DNA from: JALZDI01 sp965653225
GTDB lineage: Bacteria; Actinomycetota; Actinomycetes; Propionibacteriales; Nocardioidaceae
NCBI GenBank assembly: GCA_965653225.1
Contig: CBFGZI010000129.1
Coordinates: 1 to 10,425 of the forward strand
Length of the DNA stretch: 10,425 nucleotides
Direction of reading: 5' to 3'
A model generated the notes under the pieces. That model was not told where the DNA came from. It saw only the letters and a program-made list of their open reading frames with translations, and did not search any database. A program made the position numbers and the translations under genes. This document shows, piece after piece, positions 1 to 6,513 of the stretch. Positions within the stretch are counted from its first letter, which is position 1; each line of letters starts with the position of its first letter.

Positions 1-2
1 CC

Positions 3-116
3 GCTCGCATGGGTCCCCGCCGCACGGGGCCCGGCGGGCGTGCCGGCAACGCCGACATCGAGCGCGGAGTGCGCTCGATCGCCCGCGGGGTCACGCGCCG
101 CCGCCGCGGCATCTGA
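3..116 (+). CDS. 3' end of an unidentified protein (5' end outside the window)
   Basis: An open frame enters from the left edge and ends at TGA 114-116. The visible tail is 37 residues, rich in Arg and Gly, and closes with a strongly basic stretch (RGVTRRRRGI). About nine in ten third codon positions are G or C in this frame, as in the clearly coding genes of the window, which supports it as coding. The tail carries no motif I recognise, so no function is offered. The gene converges on the leftward HAD gene, and a large inverted repeat begins 13 bases after its stop. A basic C-terminus would suit a nucleic-acid-binding or membrane-associated protein, but that is only a guess. Confidence 0.5.
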   Translation, partial: ARMGPRRTGPGGRAGNADIERGVRSIARGVTRRRRGI

Positions 117-128
117 GGCACTGACGCC

Positions 129-188
129 TCGAGTGGCGCGAACCGGCTGACGCAGGGTCGGGCAACCCGACCGGTTCGCGCCACTCGA
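129..188. terminator. Large inverted repeat between convergent genes, probable bidirectional terminator
   Basis: Two perfectly complementary 18-base arms, 129-146 (tcgagtggcgcgaaccgg) and 171-188, flank a 24-base centre. The centre holds a second small stem, tcggg 158-162 with cccga 166-170 around a CAA loop, leaving an 11-base bulge (147-157) on one side only. The element fills most of the 107-base gap between the stop of the rightward gene (116) and the stop of the leftward HAD gene (224). That is where a two-way transcription terminator is expected. No T-tract follows either arm, as is common for hairpin terminators in high-GC actinobacteria. A dispersed intergenic repeat is the main alternative. 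Confidence 0.6.
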
Positions 189-223
189 CGGCAGGGGGCA
201 GGCAATGACCCCCGCGACGTTGG

Positions 224-1012
224 TCAGCCGAAGTGGCGGGCCAGCTCGACGGCCACGCCGTCGCGGTGCACGTCCTCGGTGACGTCGTCGGCCGCGGCCT
301 GCACCTCCAGCGGCGCGTCGCCCATCGCGACGCCCCGGCCGGCCCAGCGCAGCATCTCGACGTCGTTGCGACCGTCGCCGATGGCGAGCACCTGCGACCG
401 AGGCACGCCGAGCCGCTCGGCCACCTCGGACAGCGCGGACGCCTTGGACACGCCGTCCGGGGCCAGGTCGAGCCAGGCGGTGTAGCCGACGGCGTAGTTG
501 GTGCCGTGCAGCCCCAGCCGCTCGGCCAGCTCGATGAACTCCTCGGCCGACTGCGACGGGTCGCGGATGATCACACGGGTCACCGGCTCGGAGACCAGGT
601 CCTCGACGTCCTGGACCCAGATCTCGCCGGTGATCTCGCCCTCGGGGAACTCCCGGTTCACCCGGTAGCCGCGCCCGACCACCTCGACCGCGACCAGCGC
701 GTCGGGCACCTGCTCCAGCAGCAGCTTGACCGTCTCGCGCGGGTCGAAGGTCACCGAGCTGATCACCTCGACCGGCCAGTACGTGAACGTGACGGCGCCG
801 TTGCTGGCCACCACCAGCCCGTCGTCGAGCTCGAGCTTCTCCAGCACCGGGGTGGCGCCGTACGTGGCCCGGCCGGTGGACAGCACGACGGGCACGCCGG
901 CGTCGGCGGCACGGCGTACGGCCGCGCGGACGGCGGGCGTCACGTGCCCGTCGGCGTGCATGAGCGTGCCGTCGATGTCGAGCGCGACCAGCCCCGGGGT
1001 GAACGCGCTCAC
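224..1012 (-). CDS. HAD superfamily hydrolase, Cof-type (subfamily IIB) phosphatase
   Basis: Predicted cytosolic Mg2+-dependent phosphatase of 262 residues, a normal length for Cof-type HAD enzymes. Motif I is DIDGT, with nucleophile Asp12 and acid/base Asp14. Motif II is STGR at 45-48. Motif III is Lys190 in GVSKASAL. Motif IV is GDGRND, with Asp213, Asn216 and Asp217. The stretch between motifs II and III (roughly 80-185) is the IIB cap domain that selects substrate. Family members dephosphorylate sugar phosphates, nucleotides or flavin precursors, and the sequence does not say which. The GTG start at 1012 overlaps the serS stop (1009-1011) in a GTGA junction, so the gene is probably co-transcribed with serS and translationally coupled to it. 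No other start is needed, because motif I begins at residue 12. Family is certain, substrate unknown. Confidence 0.93.
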   Translation of the reverse strand: MSAFTPGLVALDIDGTLMHADGHVTPAVRAAVRRAADAGVPVVLSTGRATYGATPVLEKLELDDGLVVASNGAVTFTYWPVEVISSVTFDPRETVKLLLEQVPDALVAVEVVGRGYRVNREFPEGEITGEIWVQDVEDLVSEPVTRVIIRDPSQSAEEFIELAERLGLHGTNYAVGYTAWLDLAPDGVSKASALSEVAERLGVPRSQVLAIGDGRNDVEMLRWAGRGVAMGDAPLEVQAAADDVTEDVHRDGVAVELARHFG

Positions 1013-2286
1013 GAGGCGAGGGGCTCCAGCACCTCACGGCCCCCGAGATGTGACTGCAGGGCCTTGGGGACGCGGACCGAGCCGTCGGCCTGCTGGTGCG
1101 TCTCCAGCAGCGCGATGATCGTGCGCGGCATCGCGCACAGCGTGCCGTTCAGCGTCGCCACCGGTCCGATGCCATCGGGGAACCTGCCGCGCGTGTCCAG
1201 CCGCCGGCTCTGGAAGTCGGTGCAGTTCGACGTCGACGTGACCTCGCGGTACCTGCCCTGGGTGGGAATCCACGCCTCGCAGTCGAACTTGCGGGCCGCG
1301 GACAGGCCGAGGTCGCCGGCCGCGGTGTCGATCACGCGGTAGGCAAGCTCGAGCTTGTCGAGCCACTCCTTCTCCCAGCCGAGCAGCCGCTCGTGCTCGG
1401 CCTGGGACTCCTCGAGCGTGGTGTAGGTGAACATCTCGACCTTGTCGAACCAGTGCACGCGGAAGATTCCGCGGGTGTCCTTGCCGTACGAGCCTGCCTC
1501 ACGTCGGTAGCACGGGCTGAACGCCACGTAGCGGCGAGGCAGCGTGGCGGCGTCGAGGATCTCGTCGCTGTGGTAGGCGGCGAGCGGCACCTCGGAGGTG
1601 CCCACGAGGTAGAGCTCGTCGGTCGGCAGGTAGTAGACGTCGTCGGCGGCCTGGCCGAGGAAGCCCGTCCCCTCCATCGCGCGCGGCTTGACCAGCGCGG
1701 GCGGGATCATCGGCGTGAACCCGGCCGAGGCGGCCTGCTCCATCGCCATGCCGACCAGGGCCAGCTCGAGCTGGGCGCCCACGCCGGTCAGGTAGTAGAA
1801 CCGGGCGCCGCTGACCTTGGCGCCGCGCTCGACGTCGATGGCCCCGAGCATGCGGCCCAGCTCGAGGTGGTCGCGCGGCTCGAAGCCCTCGGCCTCGAAG
1901 TCGCGGGGGGTGCCGACGTGCTCGAGCACGGCGTAGTCGTCCTCGCCGCCGGAGGGCGCCTCCTCCGCGGCCAGGTTCGGCAGCTGCAGCCACAGCTCGC
2001 GGAACTCCTGGTCTGCGACGGTCTGCGCGGTCTCGGCCTCCTTGACCGCGCCGGACAGCTCCTTGGTGCGGGTGAGCAGGCTCTGTTTCTCCTCGCCCTT
2101 GGCCTGCGCGATCTGCTTACCCAGCGTCTTCTGCTCGGCACGCATGCGCTCGTAGTCGGCGATCGCGGATCGGCGCCGGCGGTCGGCGTCGAGCAGCCGG
2201 TCGACCAGCTCCGGCGGCGCGCCGCGCTTGGTCTGCGCCGCTCGCACGCGGTCGGGGTCGTCTCGCAGGATGCGCAGGTCGATCAC
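1009..2286 (-). CDS. serS: Serine--tRNA ligase (seryl-tRNA synthetase)
   Basis: Charges tRNA(Ser) with serine using ATP, in the cytosol. The 425-residue product is the usual bacterial length. Residues about 1-110 form the charged helical hairpin that grips the long variable arm of tRNA(Ser), rich in Arg, Glu and Lys. The class II catalytic core follows: motif 1 near TPMIPP (191-196), the serine-site TSE at 230-232, motif 2 from CYRREAG to FRVHWFDKVE (259-284), STSNCTDFQSRR (351-362) and motif 3 at NGTLCAMPRT (380-389). The GTG at 2286 is chosen because the protein then begins MIDLRILRDDPDRVR, the typical SerRS opening. An in-frame GTG at 2322 would add 12 residues unlike the family. No Shine-Dalgarno sequence precedes 2286, but a -10-like hexamer lies 6 bases upstream, suggesting a leaderless mRNA. 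The stop overlaps the HAD start by 4 bases. Confidence 0.97.
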   Translation of the reverse strand: MIDLRILRDDPDRVRAAQTKRGAPPELVDRLLDADRRRRSAIADYERMRAEQKTLGKQIAQAKGEEKQSLLTRTKELSGAVKEAETAQTVADQEFRELWLQLPNLAAEEAPSGGEDDYAVLEHVGTPRDFEAEGFEPRDHLELGRMLGAIDVERGAKVSGARFYYLTGVGAQLELALVGMAMEQAASAGFTPMIPPALVKPRAMEGTGFLGQAADDVYYLPTDELYLVGTSEVPLAAYHSDEILDAATLPRRYVAFSPCYRREAGSYGKDTRGIFRVHWFDKVEMFTYTTLEESQAEHERLLGWEKEWLDKLELAYRVIDTAAGDLGLSAARKFDCEAWIPTQGRYREVTSTSNCTDFQSRRLDTRGRFPDGIGPVATLNGTLCAMPRTIIALLETHQQADGSVRVPKALQSHLGGREVLEPLAS

Positions 2287-2292
2287 AGACCG

Positions 2293-2298
2293 AGGGTA
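2293..2298 (-). promoter_or_regulatory. Candidate -10 element for a leaderless serS transcript
   Basis: On the minus strand TACCCT matches TANNNT and is separated from the GTG start (2286) by six bases, cggtct. Transcription would then begin on or next to the start codon. No convincing -35 hexamer is present; gtgagc at about 18 bases is the nearest. The absence of a ribosome binding site in front of serS fits a leaderless mRNA. Prediction only. Confidence 0.45.
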
Positions 2299-2398
2299 TC
2301 TGTCACCCCGCACCGGGCTCACCGGTGTTTCTGCCTGCCGACCCGCGGGCCGCGTGGCTGAGGCGAGTGGGCAGACTTGGCTCGGGTCGACCTTGGCG

Positions 2399-2415
2399 CC
2401 GCAGTGTCACTGCGG
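2399..2415. promoter_or_regulatory. 17-base perfect palindrome upstream of the PAP2/kinase gene, possible operator
   Basis: CCGCAGTG-T-CACTGCGG is an 8-base inverted repeat around one central base. It ends 12 bases before the ribosome binding site and 24 bases before the GTG at 2440. Its size and symmetry suit the operator of a dimeric regulator. As RNA it could fold with a 3-base loop, leaving the ribosome binding site free. No regulator is encoded next to it, so binding is unproven. Confidence 0.4.
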
Positions 2416-2427
2416 GGAGTGAGTCAG

Positions 2428-2435
2428 AGAGGAGG
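2428..2435 (+). promoter_or_regulatory. Ribosome binding site that sets the PAP2/kinase start
   Basis: AGAGGAGG is a strong Shine-Dalgarno sequence ending 4 bases before GTG 2440; its AGAGG core sits about 7 bases away. It favours GTG 2440 over an in-frame upstream codon at 2377, which has no such signal. This gene therefore appears to use a conventional leader. Confidence 0.6.
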
Positions 2436-2439
2436 CGTC

Positions 2440-4020
2440 GTGGTCGTCAACCGCCGGGCCGCGACGCTGTCCCTGACCGCCGGGGCGCTGTTCGTGCTGC
2501 TGACCGTGCTGGTGGTCGTGCGCTGGCCGCCGCTGATGTCGTTCGACCTGCGCACGCTGACCGCGATCGTCGACGCCACCCGCGACCAGCCGGGCCTCAT
2601 CGCGACCATGCGCGTGCTGTCCGCGGTGCTCGACCCGGCGGTCGTGCGGATCGGGCTGCTGCTGGTCGCGGGGCTGCTGTTCTGGCGTGGCATGGTCACG
2701 ACCGGTCGCTGGCTGGCGGTCTGCGTCGTGGCCGAGCTCGTCCTGGTGACCCTGGTGAAGAACACCGTCGCCCGGCCCCGTCCGCCGCAGTCGCTGCGGG
2801 CGGTGGACGTCTTCGGACTGAGCTTCCCCTCGGGCCACTCGTCCGGAGGCGCGCTGCTGGGCGGCGTGCTCATCGTGCTCACGTTCCTGCTGGTACGGCA
2901 GACCTGGGTGCGGGTCGTCGCGGTCGTGGTGGGCGTGGGCATCGCCCTGCTGTTGGGCGCCGACCGGCTCATCCTCGGCGTGCACTTCCCCAGCGACGTG
3001 CTCGGCAGCTACCTGCTCGTGCCGACGGTCCTGGGCGGCGCCGCGGCGACGCTGGGCCTGGGCCGGGCGCGCTGGCGGCCGGCGCTGGCGGCGGCCTCGT
3101 CCGGCGGCTTGCCGGAGCGTAAGTCCCGGCTGGCCGTCGTGCTGAACCCCATCAAGGTGCCCGACGTCAAGGCGCTGCGGCGGCTGGTCAACGAGGCGGC
3201 CGACGAGGCGGGCTGGGACACCCCGATGTGGTTCGAGACCTCGGTCGACGACGCCGGGCGGCAGATGACGCATGCGGCGCTGACCGCGGGCGCGGACGTC
3301 GTGGTGGCCGCCGGCGGCGACGGCACCGTACGGGTGGTCGCGTCGGAGCTGGCGCGCACCGGTGTGGCCCTGGGGATCCTGCCGGTCGGCACCGGCAACC
3401 TGCTCGCGCGCAACCTGTCGCTGCCGCTGCAGATGGACATCGCGCTCGACGTGGTGCTGTCCGGCCAGGACCGCGCGATCGACCTGGTCCGCATGAAGGG
3501 CGACGGCCTGGACGACGACGAGCACTTCGCCGTGATGGGCGGCCTCGGCCTCGACGCGGCGATCATGCAGGGCGCACCCGAGCCGCTGAAGAAGCGGGTC
3601 GGCTGGCCGGCGTACTTCATCGCCGGCCTGCGGCACTTCCGCGACCCCGCGGTGAAGGTGGAGATCTCCGTCGACGAGGAGCCCCCGGTGCGCTACCGCG
3701 CCAGCACGGTGGTGATCGGCAACGTCGGCACACTGACCGGCGGCATCCCGCTGCTGCCGGACGCCGCCCCCGACGACGGCAAGCTCGACGTGGTCGTGGT
3801 GGCGCCGCGCCGCATCCTCACCTGGATCCGGCTGGTGGTCCGGGTGATGGCCCGACGGCGGCGTACCGACGAGCGCCTCGACCGGCGCACGGGCCGCACC
3901 GTGACGGTCCGGGCGGAGCGACCCACGCCGCGGCAGATGGACGGCGACGCCTGCGGAGTGGGCAGCGAGATCTGCGCGACGGTCGAGCCGGGTGTGCTGC
4001 TGGTGAGGGTGCCCCGCTAG
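2440..4020 (+). CDS. Bifunctional PAP2 phosphatase / diacylglycerol kinase-like lipid kinase
   Basis: A 526-residue fusion of two lipid-modifying modules. Residues 1-210 are a multi-pass membrane PAP2 domain with helices at about 8-30, 68-83, 90-107, 135-152, 159-173 and 187-206. All three catalytic signatures are present: KX6RP (Lys107, Arg114, Pro115), PSGH 130-133 and RX5HX3D (Arg176, His182, Asp186). Residues about 228-526 form a cytosolic DAGK-type catalytic domain (YegS/BmrU-like) with GGDGT at 292-296 and GTGN at 317-320. PAP2 domains remove phosphate from lipid phosphates; DAGK domains transfer phosphate from ATP to diacylglycerol or related lipid alcohols. The fusion is a known actinobacterial architecture, but the true lipid is unknown, and one chain carrying opposing activities is biochemically puzzling. 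The start follows from the ribosome binding site at 2428-2435. The stop overlaps that of the converging DUF4446 gene. Confidence 0.92.
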   Translation: MVVNRRAATLSLTAGALFVLLTVLVVVRWPPLMSFDLRTLTAIVDATRDQPGLIATMRVLSAVLDPAVVRIGLLLVAGLLFWRGMVTTGRWLAVCVVAELVLVTLVKNTVARPRPPQSLRAVDVFGLSFPSGHSSGGALLGGVLIVLTFLLVRQTWVRVVAVVVGVGIALLLGADRLILGVHFPSDVLGSYLLVPTVLGGAAATLGLGRARWRPALAAASSGGLPERKSRLAVVLNPIKVPDVKALRRLVNEAADEAGWDTPMWFETSVDDAGRQMTHAALTAGADVVVAAGGDGTVRVVASELARTGVALGILPVGTGNLLARNLSLPLQMDIALDVVLSGQDRAIDLVRMKGDGLDDDEHFAVMGGLGLDAAIMQGAPEPLKKRVGWPAYFIAGLRHFRDPAVKVEISVDEEPPVRYRASTVVIGNVGTLTGGIPLLPDAAPDDGKLDVVVVAPRRILTWIRLVVRVMARRRRTDERLDRRTGRTVTVRAERPTPRQMDGDACGVGSEICATVEPGVLLVRVPR

Positions 4021-4463
4021 TCGGCCGTGACGCGGGCGGCGTCGATCGCCTCTTCCTCCTCCGGCGAGAGCGTCTGGTCGCTGGACCACTCGCCGACGTT
4101 CTTGGCGTAGGTGCGTGACTCGCTGCGGCCGTGGATCGAGGTGAGCACGATCCCGTTGCCGTTGTCGTCGAGCAGCGCCGCGCTCCAGGACAGGTGCCCG
4201 CCCATGTCGCCGAAGGCGTCGTAGCGCACCACGGACAGGTGGCGCAGGGCCTCGCTGTTCTCCTGCCGCAGGGCCTCGACCTCCGCCCGCAGGCCGCGCA
4301 CGTCGGTCGGCAGCCGCGACTCCGAGATGCGGCTGCGGCGGCTGCGCCAGCGCTGGTAGCGCACCGCCCGGACAGACCGTCGCTGCGCGACGAGCGCAAG
4401 TACGAGGGCCAGCAATGCGGCTGCGAGGGCGGCGAGTGACAGCCAGTCGGAGGGGTCCTGCAT
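4017..4463 (-). CDS. DUF4446 family membrane-anchored protein
   Basis: A 148-residue protein of a conserved family with no established function. It has one N-terminal membrane helix (about 7-26, Ala/Leu/Val) followed by a very basic stretch (28-50, many Arg), which predicts an N-out/C-in anchor. A short coiled coil follows at about 54-76. The family core is LRHLSVVRYDAFGDMGG at 73-89, then LSWSAALLDDNGNGIVLTSI (91-110), with RSESRTYAK at 113-121. The tail is acidic (SPEEEEAID). The ATG at 4463 is chosen because the membrane segment begins directly after it and a -10-like hexamer lies 8 bases upstream. Extension to a start at 4577 adds unrelated sequence overlapping the methyltransferase. The TAG stop lies in CTAG 4017-4020, shared with the PAP2/kinase stop. 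DUF4446 assignment is from recognised motifs; function is unknown. Confidence 0.87.
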   Translation of the reverse strand: MQDPSDWLSLAALAAALLALVLALVAQRRSVRAVRYQRWRSRRSRISESRLPTDVRGLRAEVEALRQENSEALRHLSVVRYDAFGDMGGHLSWSAALLDDNGNGIVLTSIHGRSESRTYAKNVGEWSSDQTLSPEEEEAIDAARVTAD

Positions 4464-4471
4464 GTCCCGGG

Positions 4472-4477
4472 AGCCTA
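4472..4477 (-). promoter_or_regulatory. Candidate -10 element for the DUF4446 gene
   Basis: On the minus strand TAGGCT matches TANNNT and stands 8 bases before ATG 4463, so the mRNA would have no leader or a leader of only a base or two. The same hexamer appears before pheA. No good -35 is visible. Prediction only. Confidence 0.4.
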
Positions 4478-4539
4478 GTCGAGCCGAGCGCTCACGCTGC
4501 GCAAGAACACCAGTAGACACGGCCGCGGGACAGGCGGAT

Positions 4540-4554
4540 CCTCCAAGATGGAGG
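4540..4554 (+). promoter_or_regulatory. Hairpin containing the methyltransferase ribosome binding site
   Basis: CCTCCA (4540-4545), loop AGA, TGGAGG (4549-4554) forms a perfect 6-base-pair stem. Its right arm is the only Shine-Dalgarno sequence (GGAGG, 4550-4554) in front of the methyltransferase. The site is 4 bases from ATG 4559 and 7 from ATG 4562, so it favours the second ATG. Folding would hide the ribosome binding site. Regulatory use is an inference. Confidence 0.5.
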
Positions 4555-4561
4555 GAGCATG

Positions 4562-5506
4562 ATGCCGGCAGGTCCACCGCTGAACGACCGGCCGGAGCAG
4601 GCTCGCTCCCGTGGCTCCCGGGGCGGGCGGCGCTGGGGTGGTTTCGGCAGCGCGCGCGTCGGCGACAAGCCCACGGACGGAGTGTTGTCGCTCGACGCGT
4701 TCAAGCAGGCGCAGCGGGACATGTGGTCCCTCGGCGACTACCCGCGGATCGCCCGGGACCTGTACGCGCCGCTGGGCCAGCGGCTGGTCGCCGCCTGCGG
4801 CGTCCACCCGGGGCAGCACGTGCTCGACATCGGCGCGGGTGCCGGCAACGTGGCCGTGCGCGCGGCCAGCACCGGCGCGCACGTGATCGCCGCCGACCTG
4901 ACACCGTCGCTGTTCCGGGCGGGCCAGGTCGAGGCGGCCGAGCACCGGGTGGCGCTGGAGTGGGTGGAGGCCGACGCCGAGGACCTGCCCTTCGACGCGT
5001 GCATGTTCGACATCGTGGTGTCGTGCCTCGGCCTGATGTTCGCCCCGCGGCCGCGCGTGGCGGCGCAGGAGGCGGTCCGGGTCTGCCGCCCGGGCGGCAC
5101 GATCGGGCTGGTCAGCTGGACCCCGACGGGCGCCATGGCGAGGTTGTTCGGGGTGTTCGCGCCGTACCTGCCGGCGCCGGGGCCGTGGCTGCAGCCGCTG
5201 CTGCTGTGGGGAGAGCCCGACTACCTGCGGCAGGTCTTCGGCCGGCGGGTGTACTGGCGTGAGCACAGCGTCGAGATCCTGCGGGTCGACCGGTTCGAGA
5301 CGCCGGAGGAGCTCTGCAGCTACTTCCGGTCGAACTTCGGGCCGGCCATACGTACCTACGCCTTCGTCGCCGACGACCCGGCGCGGACGGCGGCGCTCGA
5401 CGAGGACCTGCTGGCGTTTGCCCGAGCGCACGCTCGCAGTACCGGGCGCGGTCGCGTGCACTACGACCTCGAGTACCTGCTCAGCGTCGGCACCGTGGTC
5501 CGCTGA
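4562..5506 (+). CDS. Class I SAM-dependent methyltransferase (UbiE/Methyltransf_11-like)
   Basis: A 314-residue protein predicted to transfer a methyl group from S-adenosylmethionine. Residues about 1-35 are Gly/Arg/Pro-rich and look disordered. The Rossmann-like core carries motif I, VLDIGAGAGN (Asp89, with the three glycines that bind SAM), then the acidic end of strand 2 (VIAADLT), the DAEDLPF segment that contacts adenine, DIVVSCLGLMF, and VCRPGGTIGLVSW, typical of UbiE-type enzymes. The C-terminal third (from about 190) would cover the substrate pocket and gives no clue to the substrate. Two consecutive ATGs (4559 and 4562) are possible; 4562 has the better 7-base spacing from GGAGG. It diverges from DUF4446 and converges on pheA with a 31-base gap. 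Menaquinone or other quinone methylation is possible but unsupported by neighbours. Confidence 0.88.
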   Translation: MPAGPPLNDRPEQARSRGSRGGRRWGGFGSARVGDKPTDGVLSLDAFKQAQRDMWSLGDYPRIARDLYAPLGQRLVAACGVHPGQHVLDIGAGAGNVAVRAASTGAHVIAADLTPSLFRAGQVEAAEHRVALEWVEADAEDLPFDACMFDIVVSCLGLMFAPRPRVAAQEAVRVCRPGGTIGLVSWTPTGAMARLFGVFAPYLPAPGPWLQPLLLWGEPDYLRQVFGRRVYWREHSVEILRVDRFETPEELCSYFRSNFGPAIRTYAFVADDPARTAALDEDLLAFARAHARSTGRGRVHYDLEYLLSVGTVVR

Positions 5507-5537
5507 CTGTGCGCCGGTGGTCCTTCGCGGGCTGGTG

Positions 5538-6479
5538 TCAGACGCGGCCGTCGCGCAGCCGGCTCAGCCAGGCGGCGGCGTGCCGGAAGTCCGCGTCGCG
5601 GGTGCCCTCGCGGATCGTCGGGGCGACCTCGTCCACGCGCGGGTAGCTGCCCAGGAACCGTACCTCCGGGCACACCCGGCGAAGCCCCATCAGCGCCTCG
5701 CCGACCCGCTGCTCGGCCACATGGCCCTCGGCGTCGATGGAGAAGCAGTACCGGCCCAGCGCCGCGCCCGTTGGCCGCGACTCGATCCGGGTCAGGTTGA
5801 CGCCGCGCACGGAGAACTCCTCGAGCACCTCGAGCAGCGCGCCGGGGTGGTCGTCGCCGATGAACGCCACAAGTGAGGTCTTGTCCGCCCCAGTCGGCGC
5901 CGGCGGCGGGGCGGGCCGCGACACCAGCACGAACCGGGTCACCGCGTCGGGGTTGTCCCCGATACCGTGCGCGAGCACCGCCAGTCGGTAGCGCTCGGCG
6001 GCCAGCGGGGCGGCGATGGCCGCGTCGTACGGGGAGTCGTGCTCGGTCACCATCTGGGCGGCCAGGGCGGTCGAGGACGCGTGCGTGACCTCCGCCTGCG
6101 GCAGGTGCGTGGCCAGCCAGCGGCGGCACTGGGCCGCGGCCGCCGGATGCGTGATCACCGTGCGCACCGAGAACTCGTCGCGACCGGGACGGCCGAGCAG
6201 GGCGAACTGCACGGGCACGGTCATCTCGCGGGTGATCACCAGCGGGTCGCCGGACGCGAGCTCGTCGAGGGTGACCGAGATCGACCCCTCCACGGAGTTC
6301 TCGATGGGCACCACGGCGCCGTCCGCCTCGGACTCGCGTACCAGGTCCAGCGCCGCCGGGACGGTGGCGCAGGGCCGCAGCTCGGCCCGGGCGGCGGCGG
6401 GCAGCTGGCGCAGCGCGGTCTCGGTGAACGTCCCCGCGGGTCCCAGGTAGGCGTATCGGGCGGGCGGTACTCCAGGCAC
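5538..6479 (-). CDS. pheA: Prephenate dehydratase (monofunctional, with ACT domain)
   Basis: Converts prephenate to phenylpyruvate with loss of water and CO2, the committed step of phenylalanine synthesis, in the cytosol. Residues about 8-185 are the catalytic domain, with GPAGTFTE near the N-terminus, NSVEGS at 61-66 and the catalytic TRF at 181-183. Residues about 200-280 are an ACT regulatory domain with GALL (213-216) and ESRP (233-236), the phenylalanine-binding signatures that allow feedback inhibition. There is no chorismate mutase domain, as usual in Actinobacteria. Two GTG starts are possible. The one at 6485 abuts the -10-like hexamer TAGGCT (6486-6491). The one at 6479 lies six bases beyond it, where a leaderless transcript would begin, and is preferred (313 aa; 315 from 6485). 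No ribosome binding site precedes either. It diverges from larB across about 34 bases. Confidence 0.95.
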   Translation of the reverse strand: MPGVPPARYAYLGPAGTFTETALRQLPAAARAELRPCATVPAALDLVRESEADGAVVPIENSVEGSISVTLDELASGDPLVITREMTVPVQFALLGRPGRDEFSVRTVITHPAAAAQCRRWLATHLPQAEVTHASSTALAAQMVTEHDSPYDAAIAAPLAAERYRLAVLAHGIGDNPDAVTRFVLVSRPAPPPAPTGADKTSLVAFIGDDHPGALLEVLEEFSVRGVNLTRIESRPTGAALGRYCFSIDAEGHVAEQRVGEALMGLRRVCPEVRFLGSYPRVDEVAPTIREGTRDADFRHAAAWLSRLRDGRV

Positions 6480-6485
6480 GGGCAC

Positions 6486-6491
6486 AGCCTA
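6486..6491 (-). promoter_or_regulatory. Candidate -10 element for a leaderless pheA transcript
   Basis: On the minus strand TAGGCT matches TANNNT and is followed by gtgccc and then GTG 6479. Transcription would start on that GTG, which is why it is preferred over the GTG at 6485. It is only 9 bases from the opposing larB -10, so the two promoters overlap back to back. No -35 match. Prediction only. Confidence 0.45.
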
Positions 6492-6500
6492 GGGAAGGGA

Positions 6501-6506
6501 TAGATT
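6501..6506 (+). promoter_or_regulatory. Candidate -10 element for a leaderless larB transcript
   Basis: TAGATT matches TANNNT and stands 7 bases before ATG 6514, with no Shine-Dalgarno sequence between them. Transcription would begin on or next to the A of the ATG. No clear -35. The element lies inside the footprint expected for polymerase at the divergent pheA promoter. Confidence 0.5.
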
Positions 6507-6513
6507 CGCCGAC

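Noticed and set aside
129..188. Integron attC-like site, because of the bulged inverted repeat
   Set aside because: No integrase, no cassette array and no matching core-site sequences nearby; a terminator or dispersed repeat explains it better.
2287..2322. SerRS start at GTG 2322
   Set aside because: It adds 12 residues before the standard MIDLR opening and reads through the likely promoter.
2407..4089. A 560-codon minus-strand frame opposite the PAP2/kinase gene
   Set aside because: Its composition (His/Gln/Arg/Gly-rich) is typical of an antisense shadow, and the plus strand carries complete catalytic motifs.
4490..4540. Promoter for the methyltransferase around tagaca (4514-4519)
   Set aside because: The hexamer lacks the final T of TANNNT and no -35 is found; the real promoter could not be placed.
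4464..4577. N-terminal extension of the DUF4446 protein to 4577
   Set aside because: The extra 38 residues do not resemble the family, overlap the methyltransferase start and its ribosome binding site, and precede the natural membrane anchor.
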